This document shows, in pieces, positions 1-8,053 of a stretch of DNA of 64,000 nt. Within the stretch, counting starts at the first letter, position 1; every line of letters starts with the position of its first letter. The DNA is from an uncultured Alphaproteobacteria bacterium. Lineage in GTDB: Bacteria; Pseudomonadota; Alphaproteobacteria; RF32; CAG-239. The notes beneath the pieces were generated by a model. That model was not told where the DNA came from, ran no database searches, and saw only the letters and a list, made by a program, of their open reading frames with translations. The stretch is taken from the NCBI GenBank assembly GCA_949297415.1, contig CASFSV010000005.1, positions 1-64,000 on the forward strand. Direction: 5' to 3'. The translations under genes and the position numbers were made by a program.

Positions 1-48
1 AAAATTGCTAAAATTTTAAAATAAGTTTAAAAATTTACAAAAATGTAC

Positions 49-77
49 TTGCATTATATAAAAGTGTAGTGTATAAG
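49..77 (+). promoter_or_regulatory. Sigma70-type promoter of rpmE
   Basis: TTGCAT at 49-54 and TATAAG at 72-77 are separated by 17 nt, close to the housekeeping consensus, about 40 nt upstream of the rpmE start. Assignment is from pattern only. Confidence 0.6.
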
Positions 78-118
78 AACCGTAAATTTTTTAGTGAAGT
101 TAAATTTTGGAGATAATA

Positions 119-352
119 ATGAAAAAAGGTATTCACCCTGATTATCATGAAATTACTTATGTAATGACTGATGGTACAGAGAAGAAAGTTAAGTCAACTT
201 GGGGTAAAGAAGGCGCTACAATGACACTCGAAATCGATCCGAAGTCTCATCCGGCTTGGACTGGTGTTCAACGTGTTGTCGATTCTGGCGGTCAAGTTGG
301 TAAGTTTAATAACAAATTTGCTAAGTTCGTTGCTAAAAAAGCTGCTAATTAA
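119..352 (+). CDS. rpmE: 50S ribosomal protein L31
   Basis: Encodes ribosomal protein L31 of the large subunit. The product begins [12 protein letters not shown] and contains STWGKEG and the [10 protein letters not shown] signature of the family, about 77 residues, the usual length. The zinc-binding cysteines of the C+ L31 type are absent, as is typical for alphaproteobacterial L31. I chose ATG 119 because GGAG (109-112) sits 6 nt upstream; an in-frame TTG at 107 lies before this Shine-Dalgarno. The gene stands alone between its own promoter and a terminator. Confidence 0.95.
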   Translation: MKKGIHPDYHEITYVMTDGTEKKVKSTWGKEGATMTLEIDPKSHPAWTGVQRVVDSGGQVGKFNNKFAKFVAKKAAN

Positions 353-384
353 TTTGTTATTAGAGAGTTTTCGACAAGTTAAAG

Positions 385-410
385 GCCTGTGTTTTACAGG
401 CTTTTCTTTT
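385..410 (+). terminator. Rho-independent terminator after rpmE
   Basis: GCCTGT at 385-390 pairs with ACAGGC at 396-401 and is followed by a T-rich tract. The remaining space up to 566 is AT-rich and shows no gene. Confidence 0.75.
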
Positions 411-566
411 ATTTGGAAAATATAGCGGTGGTGTTAAGGGATGTTCTTGGGGCAGGTGAAGTGTAAAGTTTGTGTAGAAAACACTTAAAATCGCTTGTAA
501 TCCTATAAAAACAGTTTACGCTATAAACAAATTTGGGGTTTATGTTTAGATAGAAAGGATGATGAA

Positions 567-1334
567 ATGACTGCACCTTTAATGCCTAAGGCGACCGCAG
601 TTTGGTTGGTGGAAAATACAACCCTGACTTTTCAACAAATTGCGGATTTTTGCGAATTGCATGAATTGGAAATTCAGGCTATTGCTGATGGCGATATCGC
701 TTATAATATTATGGGGGTTAGTCCCGTTTCTAATGGACAATTAACGTTGGAAGAAATTCAACGTTGCGAAGCCGATGAAAAGGCTCGCTTGGTGGCTACT
801 CCGTTGGAGAAAAATGTTAAAGAAAGAAATGCTAAGGCTAAAAAAGTTCTTTCTCCAACACAGCGTGCAGAGAAACCGAGTGCTATTTTGTGGATTCTGA
901 AAAACTGTCCCGAAGTGATTGATTCGCAAATTTGTAAACTTATTGGTACTACTAAGCCGACAATTGCTTCCATTCGTGAAGGAACTCACAGCAATATGGC
1001 TAATTTGCGCCCGATTAACCCGATGGCTGTAGGACTCTGCTCTGAAAAAGAATTGGAAAAGGCTATGTTGATTTCTCAGCAACAAGCTGAGTTGAAGGAA
1101 AACAAGGGCAAAAAGAAGACAAAGAAAAAAGCGGCTTCTAAAGCTGATGGTGTGGCTAAAAAGCGTGGTCGCCCGAAGAAGGAAGTAACAGAGAAAACAG
1201 CTAAAAAGGAAAAGAAAAGCACTAAGGCTAAGAAGGAGCCTAAAGCTAAAAAAGAAACTAAAGCTAAGGTAGCAAAGAAAGAGACTAAAGCTAAAAAGGA
1301 GTCTAAAGCAAAAGTTGCTAAAAAAGCTGAATAA
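567..1334 (+). CDS. trcR: DUF1013/TrcR-type cell-cycle regulator with lysine-rich tail
   Basis: The first ~170 residues match the alphaproteobacterial DUF1013 family (start MTAPLMPKATAVWLVENT, then two helix-turn-helix-like stretches around LTFQQIADFC and SQICKLIGTTKPTI), named TrcR for a cell-cycle transcriptional regulator. Residues ~178-255 form a long Lys/Ala-rich tail with repeated KETKAK/KKESKAK units and an AT-hook-like RGRPKK at ~200-205, resembling bacterial histone H1-like tails. I infer non-specific DNA binding by the tail. AAGGA lies 6-9 nt before ATG 567. The gene is monocistronic with a terminator directly after it. The tail is the unusual part; check against relatives. Confidence 0.85.
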   Translation: MTAPLMPKATAVWLVENTTLTFQQIADFCELHELEIQAIADGDIAYNIMGVSPVSNGQLTLEEIQRCEADEKARLVATPLEKNVKERNAKAKKVLSPTQRAEKPSAILWILKNCPEVIDSQICKLIGTTKPTIASIREGTHSNMANLRPINPMAVGLCSEKELEKAMLISQQQAELKENKGKKKTKKKAASKADGVAKKRGRPKKEVTEKTAKKEKKSTKAKKEPKAKKETKAKVAKKETKAKKESKAKVAKKAE

Positions 1335-1363
1335 GTTTCTTTGTTTGACGATTTTTAAGAGCA

Positions 1364-1395
1364 AGAGATGTCATGTCTGGTGGCATCTCTTTTTT
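1364..1395 (+). terminator. Rho-independent terminator after trcR
   Basis: AGAGATG at 1364-1370 pairs with CATCTCT at 1384-1390, followed by a run of T. Confidence 0.8.
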
Positions 1396-1496
1396 GATAG
1401 GTGGGTAATATATGTGTAGTGATTTAGGTTATTTGAGCTGGAAAATTGGTAGGGTATTGCCATCAAATTTCGCAGGAAGTGAAAAAAGAATTTTAA

Positions 1497-1549
1497 ATAA
1501 AAAAACACCTTGAAGTCCAAAATGCTTAAAAAGCGGGAAATCAAGGTGT
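1497..1549 (-). terminator. Terminator of the small membrane protein gene (minus strand)
   Basis: Read on the minus strand, ACACCTTGA (1549-1541) pairs with TCAAGGTGT (1513-1505) and is followed by a T run to 1497. It lies just after the stop of the gene at 1556-1825. Confidence 0.75.
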
Positions 1550-1555
1550 GAAAAG

Positions 1556-1825
1556 TTATTCATCAAAAGCAGAGTTTGCTATGTCTTCTACTTTTGATGA
1601 AAGTTTTTTCATCGTTTTTTTGTAGTGGTGGGGAGCAAAGTTCTCCCATGCATACAGCGCCACATAAGTGACACCGAATGTGATAACACTACTCTCCAGA
1701 GCATAGATGCACCCCTGGAAAAAAACAGCCCATTCATCTGCCCAAGGTTCAGATGAAATACTGTTAATGCTAAATGCGCTGATGGCGAAGAATACGCCTA
1801 AAAGCGCTGCAATTTTTGCTTTCAT
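1556..1825 (-). CDS. Small two-segment membrane protein, unknown function
   Basis: An 89-residue protein that I do not recognise. Residues 1-22 are a hydrophobic signal-like segment (KIAALLGVFFAISAF), followed by a short acidic, Trp-containing stretch and a second hydrophobic segment around residues 38-60 (CIYALESSVITFGVTYVALY), then a basic and acidic C-terminus. It probably sits in the inner membrane with two helices. No clear Shine-Dalgarno precedes the ATG; a good terminator follows, which supports a real transcript. It has no operon partner. Confidence 0.55.
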   Translation of the reverse strand: MKAKIAALLGVFFAISAFSINSISSEPWADEWAVFFQGCIYALESSVITFGVTYVALYAWENFAPHHYKKTMKKLSSKVEDIANSAFDE

Positions 1826-2132
1826 ATTTTTTTTGTTTTAATGATTTTCTTTCTTTTATAGCTACCGAAGAAAAATGGGTAGGTTTAAATTACAGATACA
1901 AATCAGGAAAATCACAGCACAAAATAACTATGAAAACAAACTTCCCAATAATAGATATATCTATAATAAAACATTATTACCATACCACATTTTGAGGGAA
2001 TCGTCAAATAAAAAATTTTATGGGAAATAATTATACATACCCAGATGTATAAAAAAACTTGCGCTTTAAATTTTTTCAGTATATATAATAGATGTAAGCG
2101 GGGTTGTTGTTTAGATGTAAGGGGTATGTGTC
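1826..2132. other. AT-rich intergenic stretch between divergent genes
   Basis: About 300 nt with no open frame of interest. It must hold the minus-strand promoter of the small membrane gene and the plus-strand promoter of the ASCH gene. I see no repeat or RNA fold worth calling. Confidence 0.6.
2059..2089 (+). promoter_or_regulatory. Possible promoter of the ASCH-domain gene
   Basis: TTGCGC at 2059-2064 followed by TATATAAT ending at 2089 (17 nt to TATATA, 19 nt to TATAAT). The start codon is at 2133. Confidence 0.4.
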
Positions 2133-2510
2133 ATGAAACATTTGATAGAAGTATATCCTTTTGCGTATCACAAAATTTTGGGTGGTCAGCGTAAAATAGA
2201 TTTGCGCCTTTATCTCAAAAGATTTCATAATATTCATGTGGGTGATACGATTGAGTATGTTAATGCGGAAACGAAAAGCTGTTTGTTGCGAGAAGTTAAA
2301 GGTATCGCTCTTTTTCAGGATTTTAAAACGCTCATAGAGATGTTGCCGCCGGAAATGATTGGTTATAGTAGTCGTGAGGAAATTAGATTGCGTATTGAAC
2401 GGCAATATTCTAAAGAAGAACAGGAGAAATATGGGGCGTGTGCACTGTTTTTAGCAGAACCGGAAGCGGCAAAAGCTTCAGTTATGAATTTTTTAGAGCG
2501 TAGTGCGTGA
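2133..2510 (+). CDS. ASCH/PUA-like domain protein
   Basis: A 125-residue protein resembling ASCH-fold (PUA-like) RNA-binding proteins. The visible features are an N-terminal beta strand leading to KILGGQRKIDLRLYLKR, then VGDTIEYVN, and a later strand with LREVKGIALFQDFKTLIE, the order seen in ASCH proteins, where the basic G-x-K-x-x-x-x-R stretch lines the presumed RNA cleft. The C-terminus carries ERQYSKEEQEKYGACALF, also usual in the family. Role in the cell is unknown; RNA binding is inferred. It stands alone, divergent from the small membrane gene. Confidence 0.7.
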   Translation: MKHLIEVYPFAYHKILGGQRKIDLRLYLKRFHNIHVGDTIEYVNAETKSCLLREVKGIALFQDFKTLIEMLPPEMIGYSSREEIRLRIERQYSKEEQEKYGACALFLAEPEAAKASVMNFLERSA

Positions 2511-2534
2511 TTTTTATTTATAGGATTCATCAAA

Positions 2535-2562
2535 ACTCTGTTTATACAGAGTAGGATTTTTA
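2535..2562. terminator. Weak hairpin terminator between convergent genes
   Basis: ACTCTGT pairs with ACAGAGT within 2535-2552; T-rich sequence follows on both strands, so it may end both the ASCH transcript and the convergent peptidase transcript. Confidence 0.45.
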
Positions 2563-2635
2563 TATTTATTTATGGGGGCAGAAGCCCTCTTTTTTATAGT
2601 CCTTTTACGGGAAATTTGTCTTTAATTTGAAGAGA

Positions 2636-3541
2636 CTATTTATCAAATTGTTTACGGTAGGCTTTTCTTAGTTTATCTCCAACGTGTCCTAAATCTGCGA
2701 TAATCTCTATTTTTGCATTATCCATGGCACGGTATAAATCCCATGCTCCTTTTAGTGGGCAGCACATATCTAAACGATTATGAACGATTGTGGTGGGGAT
2801 GTTTTGTATTTTATCTATGTTTTTTAGGATTTCATTGTCGCTTAAGAAATAACGATTGGCGGCATAGTATAAACTAATGCGCGCGGAGGTAATAATGTCG
2901 TTATCTATGGCAACTTCCTTAAAGCCGGCATCTAATTTCCCGAGTTGGTATTCATAGTGTACCATGTATTTTATAGCGGTTTGTATTGAGCCTAAATCGT
3001 CTGAAAAAATTAATTTAGCATAATGGGTGTAAGGATTTTCTCCTTCACTTTGACGGCGTATTTCTTCTAATAAATCAGGATAGAATAAACCACTGTCGTG
3101 CAGCATCCATTCCATATCTTCACGACGGGCTAAAAATACGGCATAAACACAGATTTGTTTGACGCATTCAGGGTATTTTTCGGCAAATAATAAAGCTAAA
3201 GTGGAACCCCATGAACCACCGGCAGCGATTACCGGTTCGGTGATGTCTAAATATTCCAGTAAACGTTTGGCATCTTTGATAAGTCTTTTGGTGTCGTTTA
3301 AGGTCACGATATCTTCGGCTTTGGAAAGTCCTGCTCCTCGTTGGTCAAACATGATGACGCGCTGCGTCTTTAAATTAAAATAACGACCATGTGTTTTTTT
3401 GCATTGTCCTCCGGGACCGCCATGGAAAAAAAGTACAGGTTCTCCGTTAGGATTTCCCATTTGTTGATAGTAGATTTCATGCCCTTCATTTTCTGGCAGA
3501 TATCCTTTGTCAAAAATTTTATTGTTGAAAAATCCGAACAT
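2636..3541 (-). CDS. pip: Proline iminopeptidase, alpha/beta hydrolase family S33
   Basis: Cytoplasmic alpha/beta hydrolase that is expected to remove N-terminal proline from peptides. Seen in the sequence: HGGPGG oxyanion motif near residue 40, FDQRGAGLS, the nucleophile elbow GGSWGS near residue 108, a late Asp in NRLDMCCPL and His in DLGHVGD completing the triad. The length of 301 is close to the family norm (~310-320). FDQRGAG and GGSWGS are typical of prolyl iminopeptidases rather than generic hydrolases. It is a single gene, convergent with the ASCH gene. Substrate is inferred from family. Confidence 0.85.
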   Translation of the reverse strand: MFGFFNNKIFDKGYLPENEGHEIYYQQMGNPNGEPVLFFHGGPGGQCKKTHGRYFNLKTQRVIMFDQRGAGLSKAEDIVTLNDTKRLIKDAKRLLEYLDITEPVIAAGGSWGSTLALLFAEKYPECVKQICVYAVFLARREDMEWMLHDSGLFYPDLLEEIRRQSEGENPYTHYAKLIFSDDLGSIQTAIKYMVHYEYQLGKLDAGFKEVAIDNDIITSARISLYYAANRYFLSDNEILKNIDKIQNIPTTIVHNRLDMCCPLKGAWDLYRAMDNAKIEIIADLGHVGDKLRKAYRKQFDK

Positions 3542-3617
3542 TCTTTTTCCTTTTCTTCCTATTTCTTGTAGTCTTCGTGGTAAATGTTTAATATTTATTT
3601 AAATTTGGGGATAAAAT

Positions 3618-4001
3618 ATGAAAATCGTAGGTACGGCTATTATTACCGATAATGACGGGAAAGTTTTAATCGGACAACGCCCCGAAGGGAAAGATTTGGC
3701 CGGATTGTGGGAATTTCCAGGCGGAAAGCAAGAAATTGGCGAAACAATCGAACAGTGCATTGTACGTGAAATTAAAGAAGAGCTTGATGTGGATTGTCAA
3801 GTTGGTGATTATCTGCTTTCGGTTACAAAGTCTTATCCGCATGGAGAATTTAAACTTATGGTCTATCGGGCTAAAATCTTAAATCCTCAAAGTCTTAAGG
3901 CTCTGGTGCATCAAAAACTTTTGTGGGTTACACCTCAAGATTTATCTCAATATCAATTTCCGCCGGCAGACGTTGATATTATTGAATTTTTACAGCGATA
4001 A
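3618..4001 (+). CDS. mutT: NUDIX hydrolase, MutT-type 8-oxo-dGTP diphosphatase
   Basis: A 127-residue NUDIX protein that probably hydrolyses 8-oxo-dGTP and prevents AT-to-CG transversions. The NUDIX box is complete: GGKQEIGET followed by REIKEELDVD (G-x5-E-x7-REU-x-EE-x-G/D-U), placed at residues ~36-58. The start of the protein (GTAIITDNDGKVLIGQRP) and LWEFPGGK are typical of MutT. Length is normal. Single gene; the divergent pip start is 76 nt upstream. Confidence 0.85.
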   Translation: MKIVGTAIITDNDGKVLIGQRPEGKDLAGLWEFPGGKQEIGETIEQCIVREIKEELDVDCQVGDYLLSVTKSYPHGEFKLMVYRAKILNPQSLKALVHQKLLWVTPQDLSQYQFPPADVDIIEFLQR

Positions 4002-4093
4002 TTTGAATATAAATTCTTCTTATTAAAGGTTTTTTAGTTTTTTTGAGGTAGAGTCGGTGTATAACATGTTATATATCGTGCCCGGAGAATTCT

Positions 4094-7000
4094 ATGATGG
4101 CCTTTAAAAATAAATCAATGTTGTTTGCTGCTTCTCTCTTAAGCAGTGTTGTTTTTTATTCAAATTCTGCAGAGGCTTATACAATTACAGCTGATGAAAT
4201 TTATCGTCAGGCAAGGCAGAAAAATTATGGTTTTTTTCAGCGCTTAGCTCGTTATAATGGAGCCGTTAATATGCAAAATCGTTCGGGCGATACGGCTTAT
4301 TGTGTGGCTTTGCGATATAATGATGAAGCTGCACAAGAAATTTTGTTGAATTTTGGTGCTAAAGATAATCATCCTTGTGTGCGAAAAATTAACGATGAAA
4401 AAGAACAATATGCCCGGCGTGAAACTGAAGTTCAAAGAAGATATTCTCGTTCACTAAAATTGGATAGTGATACAGGAAATAATTATTTGTGGTGGGGGCT
4501 TGGCGCTCTTGCCGTTGGTGGCGGTGTTGCAGCTTTAGCTAGTAGTGGCGGTGGCGGTAGTAGTGGTAGTAGCGGCGATGGTGGGGAAAGTAATTTTCCT
4601 GAAAATCCTCTCAGAGAACCGACAATGGATGCTAATGTTTTCAGAACGGCAGAGTATAATAATAGTAACTATTTGGAAGGAATTAAAGCGGCTAATGCGT
4701 ATAGTTATATGTATACTCAAGATGAAAATGGTGATTTAGTTAGTCATCAGGCTGCTTCAGATGAGGCTCTCAAAAAAGTTAAAGTGGGTGTTATTGATAC
4801 CGGTGTATATGCTAATAAAGATTTAGATGGTAAGATTGTGGGGGGATATGACCTTAATCCATATAATAATATGGGAAATGTTTTGGTGTATATGCCTCAG
4901 CAGGATTTGCAATATTATATTTTTGAGAAAGATGGTAAATATTCATTTATGCGTCGAACATTTGTGGATGATTGGTTTTTGGAATATGCTTCCGTTGGAA
5001 CAGAGCAGGTGAGAACGGCTCTTACAGAAACGGAATTAGAGGAGTGGTTAGATGTGTTCGGACTATCTAAGGATCAATTTACGGTCATGAATGGTAGTGG
5101 AGAATCTTCTCCCGGTACTTCCTATGCGGATAGTTACGATCCTAATAATCCGGATACTTGGGGAGATGTTATTACTGATTTAAATCATGGTACTCATGTG
5201 GCAGGACTTATTGCCGCAAATAAAAATGATGAAGGTAGTCATGGTGTTGCTTTTGAAAATGGTGAAATTGTTGCTGTTAGTTGGGATTTAAGCTCAAATA
5301 TTTCTGATACTGTGAAAAAAATGGTTGATGATGATGGGGTTAGAATTTTTAGTAATAGTTGGGGCTTTCCTGTTATGGAGGGATTGTTAGATGCTACTGA
5401 TGCTGAAAGATTGTTAACAGAGGCTACAGATGATGTAGAGGCTTATGCTTATGTGGCAAAAAATGATGGTGTTTGGGTGCAGGCTACCGGTAATGAAAAG
5501 GCACACGAAGCGTCAATCCATAATGGATTAGGTAATCTTGATTTGTCTGATTTTGGTTATGATGGTCCCGATAAATATGAAGTTCCTTATTTGGCTGTAA
5601 CTGCTCTTGATTATTCTACTAAAAATAATAGAGCACCTTCGGGTTATTTGGCGGATTATGCTAACTGGTGCGGTTCTGCTTCCGGTTATTGTTTGGCTGC
5701 TCCGGGAACAAGTGATGTTTCAACCGGAGCTACTGAGGATGGCTTTATGCCTGATTCCGGTACGTCTATGGCAACACCGGTTGTTTCCGGTAGTATTGCT
5801 CTTTTGATGGGATATTATCCTTGGTTGTCGGCACAGAATGTGGCTTATATCTTACTCGAAACGGCAAATGATAAAGGTGAGTATGCTGATGAGCAGAAAT
5901 ATGGGCAGGGGGCTCTGGATTTAGAGGCGGCAGTTACGACACCTATCGATGGATTGAGATTGGCTTCGACTTCTTCATTTGATTCTTTAACTCCGGTTGG
6001 GGTTTCTAAGTTATCGTTGTCATCATCTATGCAGAATAAAATTTTAGCGTCTTTGCCGGAAACTGTTACTGCTTTTGATGCGCTTAATCGCCCGTTTGAT
6101 TATGATACTAAAAACTTGGTTAATGAAACACACGCTTCTAATGCAAATTTCCGTAACGCTGTTTCCAGAATGGCAATGGGCGGGGCTAAAAAGACAATTA
6201 AAGATGAAAAAACAGGATTTGCTTTTACATCCAGTGAAACTCTAAATAAAGGGGGGCAAGCTAATTTGGCTTCTATGGAAGTTGTTAGTGAAACAGATAC
6301 AGGTGCGACACGTTTCTATTATGCGCAAAACAGTAAGTATGATACGCCGGACAGCGTTTTAACTCCGTCTAATAATCCGTATTTGGCGATGAATGAAGCC
6401 TATGGTGCCGAAAATACAATGAAGCTTAGCGATACATCTAAATTTAAATTGGCGTTGCAAACCGGTGAAAATGGTTTGTATGAGCGTGATTATGAACAAG
6501 ATAATCATTCCTTTACAGAACGTTCATATGCGTTTTCTGGTGAATATTCGTTTAATATGACAGATTATTTGGAATTGGCGACTATGGGCGGTATGTTGAT
6601 GGAGAATGATGCTTTGCTTGGTATGAACGGAACAGGCGGTTTTGGTATTAAAGATAGCTCTACTTATTATATGGGGATTAGAGCTGCTTTGAATTTAACG
6701 CCAAATCTGTCGTTGATTGCTGCTTATTATCGCGGTTATACTCAAGGTGCAGATACACCGATGTTAGCTATTTCTGATTTGCAGACAGAAAGTTTCATGA
6801 TTGCCGGAGAGTATAAACTTAATGCTAAAGATAAGGTTGGGTTGAGCTTTTCTTCACCATTATCGGTTGTTAAAGGTCGAGCATCTTTATTATACGCCGG
6901 CGGACGTGATAATAATTCTGATACGATTTATATGAATAAACTTACAACTTCTTTGACACCCGAAGCAAAAGAGTATGATTTAGGTTTATATTATCAAGGA

Positions 7001-7114
7001 CAGCCTAATGAGGATTTGAGCTTAATGGGTAAAGTTCAGGCTCGTTTTAATGCTGATGGTGAAAAAGGAGTTACGGATTATATAGGTATTGTTGGTATGC
7101 AAAGTAATTTCTAA
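4094..7114 (+). CDS. Subtilisin-family (S8) autotransporter protease with ankyrin-like N-terminus
   Basis: A 1006-residue secreted protease. A signal peptide ends near SAEA (residue 28). Residues ~33-97 look like ankyrin repeats (NRSGDTAYCVALRYN, EILLNFGAKDN). A hydrophobic glycine-rich segment (WWGLGALAVGGGVAAL, ~133-148) precedes a Gly/Ser linker. The S8 domain follows with catalytic Asp235 (VIDTG), His365 (NHGTHVAG), oxyanion Asn467 (ATGNE) and Ser558 (GTSMATP). The last ~280 residues have alternating hydrophobic strands and end in Phe, as expected of an outer-membrane autotransporter barrel. GGAG lies 6 nt before ATG 4094. A strong terminator follows. Target unknown; passenger release is inference. 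The ankyrin plus glycine-rich anchor before the protease is unusual. Confidence 0.85.
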   Translation: MMAFKNKSMLFAASLLSSVVFYSNSAEAYTITADEIYRQARQKNYGFFQRLARYNGAVNMQNRSGDTAYCVALRYNDEAAQEILLNFGAKDNHPCVRKINDEKEQYARRETEVQRRYSRSLKLDSDTGNNYLWWGLGALAVGGGVAALASSGGGGSSGSSGDGGESNFPENPLREPTMDANVFRTAEYNNSNYLEGIKAANAYSYMYTQDENGDLVSHQAASDEALKKVKVGVIDTGVYANKDLDGKIVGGYDLNPYNNMGNVLVYMPQQDLQYYIFEKDGKYSFMRRTFVDDWFLEYASVGTEQVRTALTETELEEWLDVFGLSKDQFTVMNGSGESSPGTSYADSYDPNNPDTWGDVITDLNHGTHVAGLIAANKNDEGSHGVAFENGEIVAVSWDLSSNISDTVKKMVDDDGVRIFSNSWGFPVMEGLLDATDAERLLTEATDDVEAYAYVAKNDGVWVQATGNEKAHEASIHNGLGNLDLSDFGYDGPDKYEVPYLAVTALDYSTKNNRAPSGYLADYANWCGSASGYCLAAPGTSDVSTGATEDGFMPDSGTSMATPVVSGSIALLMGYYPWLSAQNVAYILLETANDKGEYADEQKYGQGALDLEAAVTTPIDGLRLASTSSFDSLTPVGVSKLSLSSSMQNKILASLPETVTAFDALNRPFDYDTKNLVNETHASNANFRNAVSRMAMGGAKKTIKDEKTGFAFTSSETLNKGGQANLASMEVVSETDTGATRFYYAQNSKYDTPDSVLTPSNNPYLAMNEAYGAENTMKLSDTSKFKLALQTGENGLYERDYEQDNHSFTERSYAFSGEYSFNMTDYLELATMGGMLMENDALLGMNGTGGFGIKDSSTYYMGIRAALNLTPNLSLIAAYYRGYTQGADTPMLAISDLQTESFMIAGEYKLNAKDKVGLSFSSPLSVVKGRASLLYAGGRDNNSDTIYMNKLTTSLTPEAKEYDLGLYYQGQPNEDLSLMGKVQARFNADGEKGVTDYIGIVGMQSNF

Positions 7115-7140
7115 TTCAACTCAACTAAAAGATGAGCATA

Positions 7141-7177
7141 AAAAAACACCGGAGAGAATTTAATCTCTCGGGTGTTT
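7141..7177. terminator. Bidirectional rho-independent terminator
   Basis: ACACC-GG-AGAGA pairs with TCTCT-CG-GGTGT, flanked by A run on the left and T run on the right, between convergent genes ending at 7114 and 7196. Confidence 0.85.
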
Positions 7178-7195
7178 TTTTATTGTACAAAAGGT

Positions 7196-7852
7196 TTACG
7201 CGCAAACTATGCGGTATACTTCATCTGTGCAAGGGCAGCGACCAAAGCGTAACACTTTATAAGTACGTCTTAATTCAGAAAATTCTTTCTGGGTAAAAAA
7301 CAGTTCCGGCGTGGCTTCGACGATACTGCCGTTGTGCCATAGAATATAAAATGTTCCTCCTTCTGTGTTCACCTGCCATGCGATGCAGGTTAAGTTTTTT
7401 TCCTCTAATGTTCCTAATTTGATTTCTACTTGTTTATAGAGACTGTGAAAGGTCTTTTCAAGCAAGGGGCGATTTAGGAATACTGGTTGAATATCTGCTT
7501 TGAAACGTTCTTGTTTCCACATTAACTTGTTTTTTCCGTTTGCTTGATGGTATACGGCGGACGTAATGCAGAAAATCATTCGTTTAATGTTGATGGTGCA
7601 GATGTAATCTTGTCCGACGAGACTTAAACGCATTAAAGTTTTTGTGTCGCCAGAATGAAAGGTATAACCACTATCTGAGTACACGGTAATGAAAGGATGG
7701 CATAGGTCTTCTGCACTTAATTCTTTCATTTCTGTTTCGGCACGATTTGAAAAAACTCTAGGCCCTTCTGTGTATTTGCGGCGAGGTGTACTGCTCTCTA
7801 CACCATAATCGAGTACATCAAAACTCATGTCGCCATAATTAAAACTTCCCAT
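7196..7852 (-). CDS. Hypothetical protein, 218 residues
   Basis: I do not recognise this protein. It has no signal peptide or membrane segment and seems to be a soluble mixed alpha/beta protein, with an N-terminus MGSFNYGDMSFDVLDYG and a C-terminal stretch RFGRCPCTDEVYRIVCA containing three cysteines (C-P-C and a penultimate Cys). No Shine-Dalgarno is obvious before ATG 7852. It is convergent with the autotransporter and divergent from the hydrogenase gene; neither suggests a job. Confidence 0.55.
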   Translation of the reverse strand: MGSFNYGDMSFDVLDYGVESSTPRRKYTEGPRVFSNRAETEMKELSAEDLCHPFITVYSDSGYTFHSGDTKTLMRLSLVGQDYICTINIKRMIFCITSAVYHQANGKNKLMWKQERFKADIQPVFLNRPLLEKTFHSLYKQVEIKLGTLEEKNLTCIAWQVNTEGGTFYILWHNGSIVEATPELFFTQKEFSELRRTYKVLRFGRCPCTDEVYRIVCA

Positions 7853-8053
7853 AATTATTTATTTAAAAATTAAACATAGATTTATTTTGATACTCCTTTA
7901 TTATTGTTTTTTTGTCTATCCGTCAAGCATAAAATGTTATTGTTTGCTAAAAATATGCTAAAATGTGCTTTTTACTTGCTTTTTTTATCAAATCTTATAC
8001 AGTGCGCGGTATAATGTACTTAATCTGTAAATTTAATCTGTATGAGGTATTTG

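Noticed and set aside
741-1364. 207-codon open frame on the minus strand opposite trcR
   Set aside because: It mirrors the Lys-rich tail of trcR (Leu/Phe/Ser-rich on the other strand) and has no Shine-Dalgarno or recognisable domain.
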